DNA of 64,000 nucleotides. It comes from Arenibacterium halophilum (GTDB taxonomy: Bacteria; Pseudomonadota; Alphaproteobacteria; Rhodobacterales; Rhodobacteraceae). The stretch covers positions 744,001 through 808,000 of the forward strand of contig NZ_VCPC01000001.1 in assembly GCF_005938225.1 (NCBI RefSeq), in the 5' to 3' direction. Positions within the stretch are counted from its first letter, which is position 1. Each line of letters starts with the position of its first letter. The notes under the pieces are model-generated. The model was not told where the DNA came from. It ran no database searches and saw only the letters and a program-made list of their open reading frames with translations. The position numbers and the translations under genes were made by a program. Shown piece after piece: positions 43,240 to 52,575 of the stretch.

Positions 43240-44661
43240 TTAGTTGCGCCCCAGCGCCTTCAGCACACGATCCAGATCCTTGCTTTGCTTGCTGGTACCC
43301 GCAGGCGCAGTTTTGGCAAGGTTGTAATACAGCGTCGGATCGTAAAGCTGCACGGCCAGGCCAAGCTGTTCGGCGGTCAGGACCCCCTGCACCAGCAACA
43401 GCTGATACAAGGCAATCGACCGTTCCGACGCTGCCGAAATCCGTGCGGTTTCCGCATCCAGCAGATCCTGCTCGGCCGCCAGCACATCCAGCGTGGTGCG
43501 TGCGCCCAAGGTCGCCTCTTCGCGGATACCGTCAAAGGCGACGCGCGCGGCACGAATTTGCTCGGACGTGGCGGCAAGGCTGGCCTGCGCCACTTGCAGA
43601 CGCACAAAGGCGTCATCCACATCCTGCCGCACATTCTTCTGCACGGTCAGCAGGTTGGCACGGCTGGCATCGCGCTGAGCCATCGCCTTTCGCACACCCG
43701 CGTTCAAGGCGCCGCCCTGATAGATGCGCTGGCTAAGCGTAAGCGAGGCCGTTGCATCCCGGCTGTAACCGCTGTTGTCCAGCCGTTCGGTCAGACCGAT
43801 CTGCGCACCGGCGTTCAGCTTGGGCCCCAGCCCGGCCGAGCTTGCCCGCACCTGCAATTCATTCGATTCCACCGCGTATTGCGCCGCAATGATGTCGGGA
43901 TGCTGGCGCAGGGCGACGGCCGTTGCACTGGCAACCGAAGCCGGCGGCGCCGGAAGCCGGGGCACCGGCGACAGGTTCTGCGGCGGACGCCCGACAACGG
44001 CGGTGTATTCGGCACGCGCGTTTTCCAAGGCACCACGCGCGGCCACAAGATTGGCGCGCGCCTCGGCCACGCGGGACTGTGCCAACGCCACATCGGTACG
44101 GGTCACCTCGCCCACGTCGAACCGGTCCTGCGCGGCGCGCAGTTCCTCGCCCAGCACGCGCAGGTTGTTGCCCTGAAGGCGCACGCTTTCCTGCTGCAAC
44201 AGCACGTTCAGATAGGCCGCGATCGCCCGGAACAGCACCTGCTGTTCGAACCCCAGAAGCTGCTGGCGCGTTGCCAGAACGGTGGCCTTCGCCGCCTCTT
44301 GCAGCAACCGGCTTTGCCCGTTGTCAAACAGCAACCAGTCCAGTGATAGCTGCGCCGCCATCGGGTTGGAGTTGGTGCGCGAAGTCACGATCGAGTTGAC
44401 GCCTGCCTTGTTATAGGTGCGCTGAACCCGGATCAAAAAGTCCAGAACCGGTCGCAACCGCGCCACCGCGATCCCGACATCTTCGTCCGCCGCACGCAGC
44501 AACGCACGGTTCTGCTCCAGCAATCCGCTGGTGTTATATGCGCTTGCAAGTGCGTCGGCGAGGTTTTCCGCCTTTGCCGACACCGCCGCTAGCCCAAGTG
44601 TACCGGCAAGCAGGATTGCCCTGCCCCCACGCCAAATTTTATTTTTCATGGCCACGCCCAT
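43240..44661 (-). CDS. tolC: TolC-family outer-membrane efflux channel
   Basis: This 473-aa protein has a signal peptide (AILLAGTLGLAAVSAKA) and the outer-membrane efflux-protein repeats of TolC. These include LSLDWLLFDNGQSRLLQEAA and TLSQRIYQGGALNAGVRKA as the two structural repeat strands, with long coiled helices between. It forms the exit duct for type I secretion and multidrug efflux. The start at 44661 follows GGAGGCAGAC; an ATG four codons later is also possible. It follows pcm by 84 bp. Confidence 0.93.
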   Translation of the reverse strand: MGVAMKNKIWRGGRAILLAGTLGLAAVSAKAENLADALASAYNTSGLLEQNRALLRAADEDVGIAVARLRPVLDFLIRVQRTYNKAGVNSIVTSRTNSNPMAAQLSLDWLLFDNGQSRLLQEAAKATVLATRQQLLGFEQQVLFRAIAAYLNVLLQQESVRLQGNNLRVLGEELRAAQDRFDVGEVTRTDVALAQSRVAEARANLVAARGALENARAEYTAVVGRPPQNLSPVPRLPAPPASVASATAVALRQHPDIIAAQYAVESNELQVRASSAGLGPKLNAGAQIGLTERLDNSGYSRDATASLTLSQRIYQGGALNAGVRKAMAQRDASRANLLTVQKNVRQDVDDAFVRLQVAQASLAATSEQIRAARVAFDGIREEATLGARTTLDVLAAEQDLLDAETARISAASERSIALYQLLLVQGVLTAEQLGLAVQLYDPTLYYNLAKTAPAGTSKQSKDLDRVLKALGRN

Positions 44662-44745
44662 GTCTGCCTCCAGCACGGCCCGGCCCGGCCTGACTGACCG
44701 TTGTATCCCGGGCGCATTACGCCTCGTCGGCTGATGCCGACGCCG

Positions 44746-45399
44746 TCAAAGGGCAAAAGCAGATTGCTTTTCAAACCCCGGCAACACGGGCGCGCCCGCA
44801 TTGAATTCAAATCGCCACGAAATGGCGCCACCCGACTTGTACCCGATCCGGACTTCGCCAAGAGCGCCCTGCATGAACATACATGCAATCCGCCCGTCAT
44901 CTTTCAACTGGTCCGTCAGCGCGTCGGGCAATTGTTCCACACCGCCCTGCACGATGATCACATCAAAGGGGCCATGTTCGGCCGCCCCTTCGGCCAGCGG
45001 GCCGGTATGGGTGATCACGTTGTCGGCGCCAGCATCCAGCAGCAATGACTGCGCTTCGCTCGCCATCGCCTCGTCTTCTTCCAGCGCGACAACCGCCTGC
45101 GCCATGCGCGACGCCACGGCCGAGGAATACCCCAGCCCGCAGCCCACATCGAGCACCAGTTCGTCGCCCTGCACGTTCAACGCATCCAGCATCTTGGCCA
45201 GGGTACGCGGCTCCAGCACGACACGATTCGGACCGATGTCCACGTTGTCGCCAGCATAAGCCGCCTCGCGGCGCGACGCGGGGACAAAGGTTTCGCGCGG
45301 AACAGTCAGCATCGCATCTATGACGGGAAACTTGGTCACATCCGAGGGTCGCACCTGCGTATCGACCATCATCAGGCGGCGTGCGGCGAAATCAGTCAT
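44746..45399 (-). CDS. pcm: protein-L-isoaspartate O-methyltransferase family protein
   Basis: This 217-aa SAM-dependent methyltransferase is of the PCMT family, which repairs isoaspartyl residues. The N-terminal MVDTQVRPSDVTKFPVIDAM and the SAM site LVLDVGCGLGYSSAVASRMA are clear. The C-terminal part is shorter than in classical Pcm, and the active site motif VRPxDVT is typical of the alphaproteobacterial group next to tolC, so its substrate may differ. The start at 45399 follows ATGGAAG. Confidence 0.88.
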   Translation of the reverse strand: MTDFAARRLMMVDTQVRPSDVTKFPVIDAMLTVPRETFVPASRREAAYAGDNVDIGPNRVVLEPRTLAKMLDALNVQGDELVLDVGCGLGYSSAVASRMAQAVVALEEDEAMASEAQSLLLDAGADNVITHTGPLAEGAAEHGPFDVIIVQGGVEQLPDALTDQLKDDGRIACMFMQGALGEVRIGYKSGGAISWRFEFNAGAPVLPGFEKQSAFAL

Positions 45400-45782
45400 G
45401 GGCAGGCTTCCATCATCTTTGCTCAAGCCGGTTTCTGGCACATCCCGCTTCAACGGGCAACGCCCCGCCGGCCGGTTTTCCGGCCAGTGCGACCAATGGC
45501 ACGCAGTCCGGCACCGCGCTGCACAGGCGATGCATATCGATCCGCCGGGCTTCCCGCGTTGGACACAGGCATAAGCTTATGGATTCCAGATGCATAGGAA
45601 AATCACACGTCGCCATCGGCCTTTCCCCGATGTCGCGATTTTTATGCAACTTCTTGAGGCTCCACGCCGCTCCCCACCTTGGAGCGAACCAAGACCACGC
45701 CCCTGCGCAATGTCACTTGCACCCCGTCCTGAAAGCCGCTAAACCCCGGCTCATCCACGTTAGCCCATGTTTTCAAGGCTCT
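45400..45782. other. 383-bp gap with no supported gene
   Basis: Between pcm and tRNA-Cys no open frame looks like a protein. A 78-codon minus-strand frame (45413-45649) has no ribosome site and an unnatural composition. A small GC inverted repeat (GCCGGCCGGTTTTCCGGCC, 45473 area) is present. The pcm promoter should be in the left part. Confidence 0.5.
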
Positions 45783-45856
45783 GGCGAGTTGGCGGAGTGG
45801 TGACGCAGCGGATTGCAAATCCGTGTACACCGGTTCGATTCCGGTACTCGCCTCCA
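45783..45856 (+). tRNA. tRNA-Cys(GCA)
   Basis: The acceptor arm GGCGAGT pairs with ACTCGCC, followed by T and an encoded CCA (45854-45856). The anticodon stem encloses ATTGCAAAT with anticodon GCA at 45815-45817. The T-arm is CCGGTTCGATTCCGG. It is the only tRNA in the window next to a likely acquired gene. Confidence 0.97.
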
Positions 45857-45993
45857 AACAAAATCAATGACTTAGCCGCTTGATCCGCTGCCACGAGCCG
45901 CGAAATACGGCTTGGTTTACAGGTCGGGCTACAGTTTCATCGCTCCTGACCTCTTTTCGTGACAGTTCACCAGGCCGCAGCTAAGGTCTTAAT

Positions 45994-46797
45994 ATGGTGG
46001 ACTGGACTGACGAAGAGAACGATCTGATCGTTGCGGATTACTTCGCCATGTTCCGTATGGTTATTGCTGGCACCACGCCAAATAAGTCCCAGCACAGACG
46101 CGCGCTCCTCTCGAAGCTCCAAACGATCAATGATCGAAACGAAAAGTCTATCGAGAGGAAGCACATGAACATCAGTGGCGTGCTGATGGGCGCCGGAGAA
46201 ATCTGGCTACCTGGATACGCGCCCAATGCGAATTACCAGAAATCGATAGAGGACGCCGTCGCGCGATGGCTCTCTGCTAATGGAGGTATCTGGCCTCGTG
46301 CGGGCTTTGCCGAGCCCCAGCCCGCATTTTCTTCCGGAAAGATCGAGTTCGTTATCCCGCCGCACATGCGCAACGAGCCGCCGCCTCGCGGCCTGAGGAA
46401 ACTGTCTGGAACAGCGGACCGATTTGACGCTGCCGGGCGCGATGAACGCAACCGGGCCCTCGGACGTCTCGGCGAAGAACGCGCCCTCGCCCATGAGCGC
46501 GCCACGCTCAGGGATGCGGGGCGTGATGATCTGGCCAGAAAAGTCATCTGGGTCAGCGAGGACATGGGCGATGGCGCGGGATACGACATTTTCAGCTTCA
46601 CGCCGGACGGCACGCCACGCCTGCTGGAAGTGAAAACGACGAACGGCTGGGACCGCACGCCGTTTCACATCTCACAAAACGAACTGCGTGTCGCTGAAGA
46701 GAACCGTGACATCTGGCATCTCTTCAGGATTTACAACAACGCGCGGGGGCCGAGAGCCTTCGAGTTCCGCCCCCGCTTGATCACCATGTCACCCTGA
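45994..46797 (+). CDS. DUF3883-type protein, possible PD-(D/E)xK nuclease
   Basis: This 267-aa protein has an N-terminal part WTDEENDLIVADYFAMF ... SIERKHMNISGVL ... LPGYAPNANYQKSIEDAV seen next to endonuclease-like domains in many bacteria. The C-terminal DUF3883-like part has GAGYDIFSFT followed by PRLLEVKTT, the D...ExK signature of PD-(D/E)xK nucleases, and FHISQNELRVAEE. Such proteins occur in defence or mobile-element cargo. Codon use is less GC-biased than the neighbours. It stands directly after tRNA-Cys with no partner gene. The function is inferred only. Confidence 0.75.
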   Translation: MVDWTDEENDLIVADYFAMFRMVIAGTTPNKSQHRRALLSKLQTINDRNEKSIERKHMNISGVLMGAGEIWLPGYAPNANYQKSIEDAVARWLSANGGIWPRAGFAEPQPAFSSGKIEFVIPPHMRNEPPPRGLRKLSGTADRFDAAGRDERNRALGRLGEERALAHERATLRDAGRDDLARKVIWVSEDMGDGAGYDIFSFTPDGTPRLLEVKTTNGWDRTPFHISQNELRVAEENRDIWHLFRIYNNARGPRAFEFRPRLITMSP

Positions 46798-46825
46798 CAC
46801 CGACGAGCTTCCATGCCCGGTTCGA

Positions 46826-47092
46826 TTAGAACTTGTGGCCATCCCTTCGGGCACTGACACGGGCCGCGTTCAGTTTGTCCAGCACCTCGTCAGACACATC
46901 AGGGATAACGGCCGCGTATTTTTCGATCATGTTCGCGGGATGGCTTACGCACCAAAGCTTGCGGAGAATGAGAGAGGCCGGCTGCTGGTTTAGCGTCGCG
47001 CCAGACACCGCAGGTTCAGAGACAGAGTGTTTCGCATGAAAGCCCGTCGGCTTGTCGAAACGACTTTCAACAGCCTGCTGCGACGTCCGCAA
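46826..47092 (-). CDS. possible small protein, 88 aa, unknown
   Basis: This frame is open for 88 codons in the gap between the DUF3883-type gene and the arsenic operon. It contains EKYAAVIPDVSDEVLDKLNA, which looks protein-like, but I recognise no family and see no good ribosome site. It might be a remnant of a longer gene on this strand. The rest of 46798-47136 holds nothing else that I can support. Confidence 0.3.
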   Translation of the reverse strand: MRTSQQAVESRFDKPTGFHAKHSVSEPAVSGATLNQQPASLILRKLWCVSHPANMIEKYAAVIPDVSDEVLDKLNAARVSARRDGHKF

Positions 47093-47136
47093 GTCATGCG
47101 CCCCCTGAGATGGTAACCGCGTTACAAAACCTTCAC

Positions 47137-47172
47137 TTGGCGCCCGACCCTTATTTCGCTAATTCGTGAAAT
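47137..47172 (+). promoter_or_regulatory. arsenic operon promoter with ArsR-type operator next to the start codon
   Basis: A 20-bp imperfect palindrome, ATTTCGCTAATTCGTGAAAT (47153-47172; 16 of 20 positions symmetric), ends on the base before the ATG at 47173. A possible sigma-70 promoter is TTGGCG (47137-47142) with 17 bp to TAATTC (47160-47165). That -10 box lies in the palindrome and only 7 bp before the ATG, which predicts a leaderless transcript. No ribosome site is present. ArsR binding would block the promoter directly. Confidence 0.65.
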
Positions 47173-48006
47173 ATGGAAAACCGGCTTCCCGAGCAACTGG
47201 CGACCCTGGGCCATCCGCAACGGCTGGAGCTGTTCCGCCTGTTGATGCGCCGATTTCCCGACAAGGTGCCGGCTGGAGAGCTTTCGGCCGCTTTGGCGGC
47301 CAAGCCCAGCACCCTGTCGGCCTATCTTGCGGCGCTGACACGTGTCGCGCTTGTCAGCCAGCAACGGTCGGGCACGTCCCTTCTGTATTCGATCAACATG
47401 ACGGTGGTGCAACAGCTGTTCAGCGACCTGCTGAATGACTGCTGCCGTGGCCGCCCCGATATTTGCGCACCTCTTTTCACAGGACCTGCCCCCATGCCCA
47501 AACGCATCTATTCCGTTCTTTTCATCTGCACGGGCAACTCGGCCCGGTCGATCTTTGCTGAAAGCCTGCTGCGCCAGATCCGCGTTGGGAGGTTCCGCGC
47601 TTACTCGGCCGGTACGCTGCCGCAGAGCACGCTCAATCCGATTGCAATGCAGGTGCTGCGCGACAAGGGGCACGACACCACGGGCCTGCGATCAAAACAC
47701 ATCAGCGAATTCACCGGCCCCGATGCGCCCGGTTTCGATTTCGTTTTCACGGTGTGCAATCAGGCTGCGAATGAATCGTGTCCCGCGTGGGACGGACAGC
47801 CGATCAGCGGTCACTGGGGCATGCCGGATCCGGTGAAAGTGGAAGGTACGGATGCCGAGAAGAGCCTTGCCTTTCATCAGGCGTATGGCGCGCTCAAGCG
47901 CCGCATCGAAGCCTTTACCGCCCTGCCCCTTGCCAGCCTTGATCGGATCGCGCTGCAAGCCGCAGTGGACGACATTGGCCGCAACTCATTGGAGCCGACG
48001 ACATGA
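47173..48006 (+). CDS. ArsR-ArsC fusion: arsenic-responsive repressor plus arsenate reductase
   Basis: This 277-aa protein joins two functions. Residues 1-100 are an ArsR winged helix ([35 protein letters not shown]) with a cysteine cluster [10 protein letters not shown] that probably binds arsenite. Residues from about 112 are a low-molecular-weight phosphatase-type arsenate reductase. It has the Cx5R loop [11 protein letters not shown] and the late aspartate motif [10 protein letters not shown]. Such fusions are known in bacteria. It overlaps the GAPDH gene by 4 bp (ATGA), so the whole ars operon is coupled. Confidence 0.92.
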   Translation: MENRLPEQLATLGHPQRLELFRLLMRRFPDKVPAGELSAALAAKPSTLSAYLAALTRVALVSQQRSGTSLLYSINMTVVQQLFSDLLNDCCRGRPDICAPLFTGPAPMPKRIYSVLFICTGNSARSIFAESLLRQIRVGRFRAYSAGTLPQSTLNPIAMQVLRDKGHDTTGLRSKHISEFTGPDAPGFDFVFTVCNQAANESCPAWDGQPISGHWGMPDPVKVEGTDAEKSLAFHQAYGALKRRIEAFTALPLASLDRIALQAAVDDIGRNSLEPTT

Positions 48007-49001
48007 CCACTTATGCGCTGAACGGCCTTGGCCGTATGGGGAAACTTGCGTTGAAACCGCTGCTTGACCGCGGCGCGCAGATCGCATGGATCAACGATGG
48101 CGTGGGCGATGTCGCGATGCACGCGCACCTGTTGGAATTCGACACGGTACACGGGCGCTGGGATGCGGCGTTTTCCCACGACGAAAGCAGCATCACCATC
48201 GACGGCACCAGCCTGCCCTTTATCGGAACCAAGTCGCTCGCCGATCTGCCGCTGGACGGGATCGACGTGGTGGTCGACTGCACCGGCGCCTTCAAGTCCG
48301 AGTCCAAGCTGGCCCCTTATTTTCAGGCAGGCGTGAAGAAGGTTGTCGTGTCGGCCCCGGTCAAGGACGGCGATGCCGCGAATATCGTGATGGGGGTCAA
48401 CCACGACAGCTATGATCCTGTCCGGCACCGGATTGTCACGGCGGCTTCCTGCACCACGAACTGCCTGGCGCCTGTGGTGAAGGTGGTGCATGAAACCTTC
48501 GGCATTCGCCACGGGTCGATGACCACGATCCACGATGTGACCAACACGCAAACCATCGTGGACCGCCCCGCCAAGGATTTGCGCCGCGCGCGGTCGGCGC
48601 TGAACTCGCTGATCCCCACGACAACCGGCAGCGCCACGGCGATCACGCTGATCTACCCCGAGCTGAAGGGCCGCCTGAACGGCCACGCGGTGCGGGTGCC
48701 GCTGTTGAACGCCTCGCTGACCGATTGCGTGTTCGAGCTGAACCGCGAGACCACGGCGGAAGAGGTCAACGCTGCTTTCGAGGCCGCCGCGAACGGGCCG
48801 CTGAAGGGCATCCTGGGCTACGAGACCCGGCCCCTGGTATCGGCCGATTACACCAACGACCCGCGCTCCAGCATCATCGACGCGCCCTCGACCATGGTGG
48901 TGAACGGCACGCAGCTGAAGGTCTTTGCCTGGTACGACAACGAATGGGGCTATGCGCAGCGGCTGGCCGATGTGGCGCTGATGGTCGGGGCATCGCTGTG
49001 A
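48003..49001 (+). CDS. arsenic-operon glyceraldehyde-3-phosphate dehydrogenase (ArsJ partner)
   Basis: This 332-aa GAPDH has the NAD site [16 protein letters not shown] and the catalytic cysteine in [14 protein letters not shown]. Its neighbours mark it as the arsenic-type enzyme that makes unstable 1-arseno-3-phosphoglycerate from arsenate and glyceraldehyde-3-phosphate, for export by ArsJ. It does not sit in a glycolytic cluster. It overlaps arsJ by 4 bp (GTGA), so arsJ uses a GTG start. Confidence 0.92.
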   Translation: MTTYALNGLGRMGKLALKPLLDRGAQIAWINDGVGDVAMHAHLLEFDTVHGRWDAAFSHDESSITIDGTSLPFIGTKSLADLPLDGIDVVVDCTGAFKSESKLAPYFQAGVKKVVVSAPVKDGDAANIVMGVNHDSYDPVRHRIVTAASCTTNCLAPVVKVVHETFGIRHGSMTTIHDVTNTQTIVDRPAKDLRRARSALNSLIPTTTGSATAITLIYPELKGRLNGHAVRVPLLNASLTDCVFELNRETTAEEVNAAFEAAANGPLKGILGYETRPLVSADYTNDPRSSIIDAPSTMVVNGTQLKVFAWYDNEWGYAQRLADVALMVGASL

Positions 49002-50257
49002 CCGCGCGGCCGCTTGGCGCCTATGTGGCCGTCACGGCGGCCTACTGGGCTTTTATGCTGACCGATGGCGCGCTGCGGATGCTGGTGCTGCTGCACTTCC
49101 ACACGCTGGGGTTCAGCCCGGTGCAGCTGGCCTATCTGTTCGTGCTGTACGAGGTGGCCGGGATGGCCACGAACCTGTCGGCCGGGTGGATCGCGGCGCG
49201 CTTTGGCCTGACTTCGACACTCTATGCCGGGCTTGGGGTGCAGGTGATCGCGCTGCTGGCGCTGACACAGCTGGACCCGGAGTGGAGTGTTGCCGCCTCG
49301 GTCGCCTTCGTGATGGGGGTGCAGGGGCTGTCCGGTGTGGCGAAGGACCTGGCCAAGATGTCATCGAAATCGGCGGTCAAGCTGCTGGCACCTGCGGGCG
49401 ACGGCGCGCTGTTCCGCTGGGTCGCGGTGCTGACCGGGTCGAAGAACGCGGTGAAGGGCATTGGGTTTCTTCTTGGCGCGGCGCTGCTGGCCAGCGCAGG
49501 CTTTACCGGCGCGGTGCTTGGCATGGCGGCTGTGTTGGGAATGATTCTGCTGGGCGTGGTCCTGTTCATGCCAGCGGGACTTCCGCGCGGGCGCAAGGGC
49601 GCGAAATTTTCCGAGCTGGTGTCGACATCGACCAACGTCAACTGGCTCTCGGCCGCGCGGGTGTTCCTGTTCGGCGCACGCGATGTGTGGTTCGTGGTGG
49701 GCATCCCCGTCTATTTCTACGCGGTGCTGTCTGATGGCACTGAAGCCGGGAACCGCGCCGCCTTTTTCCTGATCGGCACCTTCATGGCCGTCTGGATCAT
49801 CCTTTACGGCACGGTGCAGGCCAGCGCGCCCCGCATGCTGAACGCCCGCGCCCGTCCCGAGGCCGCGCTGGTGCGCGCCGCCCGCGGCTGGGCCTGGGCG
49901 CTGTGCGTTGTGCCTGCCTTGTTGTGCACCGCGGCACTGATCTCTCCTGCGCCGACACCTGCGCTGACGGCGGTGATGGTGGCGGGGCTGCTGGTGTTCG
50001 GCGCGATATTTGCCGTGAATTCGGCGCTTCATTCCTATCTGATCCTCGCCTTCTCGAAATCCGAGAGGGTGACGATGGACGTGGGCTTTTACTACATGGC
50101 GAACGCGGCGGGGCGGTTACTGGGCACGGTTCTGTCGGGGCTGACCTATCAGATCGGCGGGCTTCCGATGGTTATGGGCACTGCGGCGTTGATGGTCGCA
50201 CTGGCGGCGCTGGCGTCGGGGCGGTTGCGCGACGGCACCGGGGAACAGCCGGCATGA
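48998..50257 (+). CDS. arsJ: ArsJ, MFS exporter of 1-arseno-3-phosphoglycerate
   Basis: This 419-aa MFS protein has about twelve hydrophobic helices and the ArsJ landmarks [20 protein letters not shown] and [20 protein letters not shown]. The start is GTG at 48998, chosen because it forms the GTGA overlap with the preceding stop. The longer frame is a shadow of the GAPDH gene. ArsJ expels the arseno-sugar phosphate, which falls apart outside the cell, giving arsenate resistance without reduction. It overlaps acr3 by 4 bp. Confidence 0.93.
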   Translation: MTARPLGAYVAVTAAYWAFMLTDGALRMLVLLHFHTLGFSPVQLAYLFVLYEVAGMATNLSAGWIAARFGLTSTLYAGLGVQVIALLALTQLDPEWSVAASVAFVMGVQGLSGVAKDLAKMSSKSAVKLLAPAGDGALFRWVAVLTGSKNAVKGIGFLLGAALLASAGFTGAVLGMAAVLGMILLGVVLFMPAGLPRGRKGAKFSELVSTSTNVNWLSAARVFLFGARDVWFVVGIPVYFYAVLSDGTEAGNRAAFFLIGTFMAVWIILYGTVQASAPRMLNARARPEAALVRAARGWAWALCVVPALLCTAALISPAPTPALTAVMVAGLLVFGAIFAVNSALHSYLILAFSKSERVTMDVGFYYMANAAGRLLGTVLSGLTYQIGGLPMVMGTAALMVALAALASGRLRDGTGEQPA

Positions 50258-51270
50258 GCGGATTTGAACGCTATCTGACGCTGTGGGTCGGACTGGCGAT
50301 GATTGCAGGCATCGCGATCGGCCAGGCCGCGCCGGCGCTGGTTCAGGCCATTGCCGCCAGCGAGGTGGCAAACGTCAACCTTGTGGTCGCGGTTTTGATC
50401 TGGGCCATGGTTTACCCGATGATGACGGCTGTCGATTTTGGCGCCATCGCAGGTGTGGCGCGACAGCCCAAGGGGCTACTGGTGACGCTGACGGTCAACT
50501 GGCTGATCAAACCCTTCACCATGGCCCTTCTTGCAGTTCTGTTCTTCGAGCACCTGTTTGCGCCCTTGATCGCACCCGAGGACGCCCAGCAATATATTGC
50601 CGGGCTGATCCTGCTGGGCGCGGCGCCCTGCACCGCAATGGTATTCGTCTGGTCGCAACTGGCGCGGGGCGATGCGACCTATACGCTGGTACAGGTCTCG
50701 GTGAACGATCTGGTAATGGTGGTGGCCTTTGCGCCCATTGTCGCCTTCCTGCTTGGGGTGACCGACCTGACAGTGCCCTGGAAAACGCTGGTGCTGGCGA
50801 CCACACTGTACGTCGCACTACCGCTGGTGGCAGGGTTGATAACCCGCCGACGGCTGGGATCTCCGGTTGCGATCGACGCCTTCGCGACACGGATCAAACC
50901 CCTGTCGATGATCGGCCTGATCGCCACGGTTGCAATCCTGTTCGGGCTTCAGGGGCAAACCATCCTGACCAGCCCCGGTGTCATTGCGCTGATTGCCGTG
51001 CCGATCCTGATCCAAAGCTACGGGATTTTCGCGCTGGCCTATGGCGCTGCCTATGCCTTGCGTGTGCCGCACCGCATTGCCGCGCCTTGCGCCCTGATCG
51101 GGACCTCGAATTTCTTTGAACTTGCGGTTGCCGTGGCGATCAGCCTGTTCGGGCTGCAGTCAGGCGCCGCATTGGCAACGGTCGTCGGCGTGTTGGTCGA
51201 GGTGCCGGTCATGCTGTCGCTCGTCGCATTCGCCAACCGAACGCGCAAGCGGTTTTCTTTGCAGGCTTAG
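50254..51270 (+). CDS. acr3: ACR3-family arsenite efflux permease
   Basis: This 338-aa membrane protein has about ten helices and the ACR3 signature around the conserved cysteine, [20 protein letters not shown]. The N-terminal [14 protein letters not shown] and C-terminal [19 protein letters not shown] are also typical. It exports arsenite made by the ArsC half of the upstream fusion. The operon therefore has two exits, ArsJ for arsenate adducts and Acr3 for arsenite. The stop shares TTAG with the convergent acyltransferase gene. Confidence 0.94.
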   Translation: MSGFERYLTLWVGLAMIAGIAIGQAAPALVQAIAASEVANVNLVVAVLIWAMVYPMMTAVDFGAIAGVARQPKGLLVTLTVNWLIKPFTMALLAVLFFEHLFAPLIAPEDAQQYIAGLILLGAAPCTAMVFVWSQLARGDATYTLVQVSVNDLVMVVAFAPIVAFLLGVTDLTVPWKTLVLATTLYVALPLVAGLITRRRLGSPVAIDAFATRIKPLSMIGLIATVAILFGLQGQTILTSPGVIALIAVPILIQSYGIFALAYGAAYALRVPHRIAAPCALIGTSNFFELAVAVAISLFGLQSGAALATVVGVLVEVPVMLSLVAFANRTRKRFSLQA

Positions 51271-51941
51271 TGCGGCATCTGCCCCCGTACCAGCGGATAC
51301 ACAGCGCCCTGCCCTGTTGCGATGGCCTGTGCCTTGAACTCTCGAAGATCGACGCCCATCAGAACAAGCTCCTTCGACAGATCTGCATATTTGCGCGGCT
51401 CTGAAATCTGGCTGAAACCGTAAAGCTTGTGATAAACCAAGATACGGTAATCGGCGACAGCCGCCACACCGTAATCCACCGCGTTCAATTCGGCAAAATT
51501 GGCGTAAAGCCGCAGCGTCTGCCGCGCCACGGCCAGACGCACGGCACCCAGATCAGGCGCCACCGCAAAGCGCGCGCCATCCAACAGCTTCATCCCGGAC
51601 CAAATCTTCGGCATCAGCACATCTGAAAATGCCGCCATCGTCGCGGATTCGTAGTTCTTGTGGTCCAACACGTGCAGCCGGATCGTGCCCACGATCCTGT
51701 CATCCATGGTGACGGTATAGATTTGCGCGTTCGGCGCGAAATCGTAGTCGTCCAGAAAGCACTGATCAGCCTTCGCCTCGATAAGCCCCTCTTCGAGGTA
51801 GCATTGATACCTGAATTTTCCCACTTCGCCCAATTCGCTGTCCGATCGGACTCTAGCGATATCGAATGTCTTGCCCAACGACTCAGTTCCTTGATGTGAT
51901 ACGGGGGAGGAAAAATCCGGCGCGTTTGCGGTATTCGACAT
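51267..51941 (-). CDS. FeeM/LuxI-like N-acyltransferase (N-acyl amino acid synthase type)
   Basis: This GNAT-fold protein of 224 aa resembles FeeM, the N-acyl amino acid synthase, and more distantly autoinducer synthases. Landmarks are [19 protein letters not shown] then [40 protein letters not shown] and [20 protein letters not shown]. FeeM joins a fatty acyl group from acyl-ACP to an amino acid. The ATG at 51941 overlaps the methyltransferase by 59 bp and has a weak ribosome site. A TTG at 51878, 4 bp after that gene's stop, has AAGGA at the right distance and would give 203 aa. It ends convergent with acr3. Confidence 0.85.
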   Translation of the reverse strand: MSNTANAPDFSSPVSHQGTESLGKTFDIARVRSDSELGEVGKFRYQCYLEEGLIEAKADQCFLDDYDFAPNAQIYTVTMDDRIVGTIRLHVLDHKNYESATMAAFSDVLMPKIWSGMKLLDGARFAVAPDLGAVRLAVARQTLRLYANFAELNAVDYGVAAVADYRILVYHKLYGFSQISEPRKYADLSKELVLMGVDLREFKAQAIATGQGAVYPLVRGQMPH

Positions 51942-52437
51942 AGTCACCACCGTAGCGCCCAAGTTTCAGAGCCGCCTCTTCACGTGCCGCAGAGTAGGCG
52001 TAAATGAAAAGAAGCGCAGCAGCGACCATGATCGAAGCAAGATGAAGCGTGCCCAAAGCACACCCCAGCCAGAACAGCACATAGGAGACATAGAAAGGAT
52101 GGCGGACGTACTTCCACGGTCCGCTGACAATAATGCCGTCGATCCGCGTTTCTTCATCGAACGCCAGTGAAAGCTTCTTTTCGCGGCTGTGCTTCAGCGC
52201 CCAGACGAACAGCGCGAATGCAATCAGGATCAGCGCGGCGGACACAACGAAATTGTTCAGAGCGAACACAAAAGCAAACCGCATGAAGAGGTAGAGCCCA
52301 ACGAGCGAGAGCGCTGAAATCAGATACATACCCAGCGGATATTTCTCGGACGAAAAATGTTGCCGTGTCGCGATCGAGATGCTTACGAAATAGCCAAAAG
52401 CCACCAGTCCGGCGACGATATTCAACGCTTCCCACAT
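51883..52437 (-). CDS. isoprenylcysteine carboxyl-methyltransferase-like membrane methyltransferase
   Basis: This 184-aa integral membrane protein has four to five helices and the ICMT/PEMT motif in its C-terminal half: VSGPWKYVRHPFYVSYVLF, then [20 protein letters not shown]. These residues bind S-adenosylmethionine and the carboxyl group of the substrate. ICMT enzymes make methyl esters of free carboxylates of lipid-modified substrates. The start at 52437 (MWEALN) has GAAGGA 11 bp upstream; 52473 is an alternative. It is directly coupled to the FeeM-like gene, so a methyl ester of an N-acyl amino acid is a plausible product. Confidence 0.85.
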   Translation of the reverse strand: MWEALNIVAGLVAFGYFVSISIATRQHFSSEKYPLGMYLISALSLVGLYLFMRFAFVFALNNFVVSAALILIAFALFVWALKHSREKKLSLAFDEETRIDGIIVSGPWKYVRHPFYVSYVLFWLGCALGTLHLASIMVAAALLFIYAYSAAREEAALKLGRYGGDYVEYRKRAGFFLPRITSRN

Positions 52438-52575
52438 GAGTCCGGAATTCCTTCGCACTTCCATAACCCGCACGGGGGCCTTGGCCCAAAAGGCCTTGGA
52501 TCAGTGCACGAAAAACGTGACGCTGCCACCCACACGGACCAAGCTCCCACCGCTTGGCTATTTCACCCAACGAGA

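Noticed and set aside
45413-45649. 78-codon minus-strand frame between pcm and tRNA-Cys
   Set aside because: No ribosome site, no recognisable features, unnatural composition; treated as non-coding.
45642-45857. 71-codon frame containing GIEPVYTDLQSAASPLRQ over tRNA-Cys
   Set aside because: This is the well-known false protein read from the antisense strand of a tRNA-Cys gene.
47137-51270. Possible attachment-site duplication of the tRNA-Cys 3' end flanking the arsenic region
   Set aside because: I searched by eye for the T-arm sequence GGTTCGATTCCGG and its neighbours between 46.8 and 51.4 kb and found no second copy.
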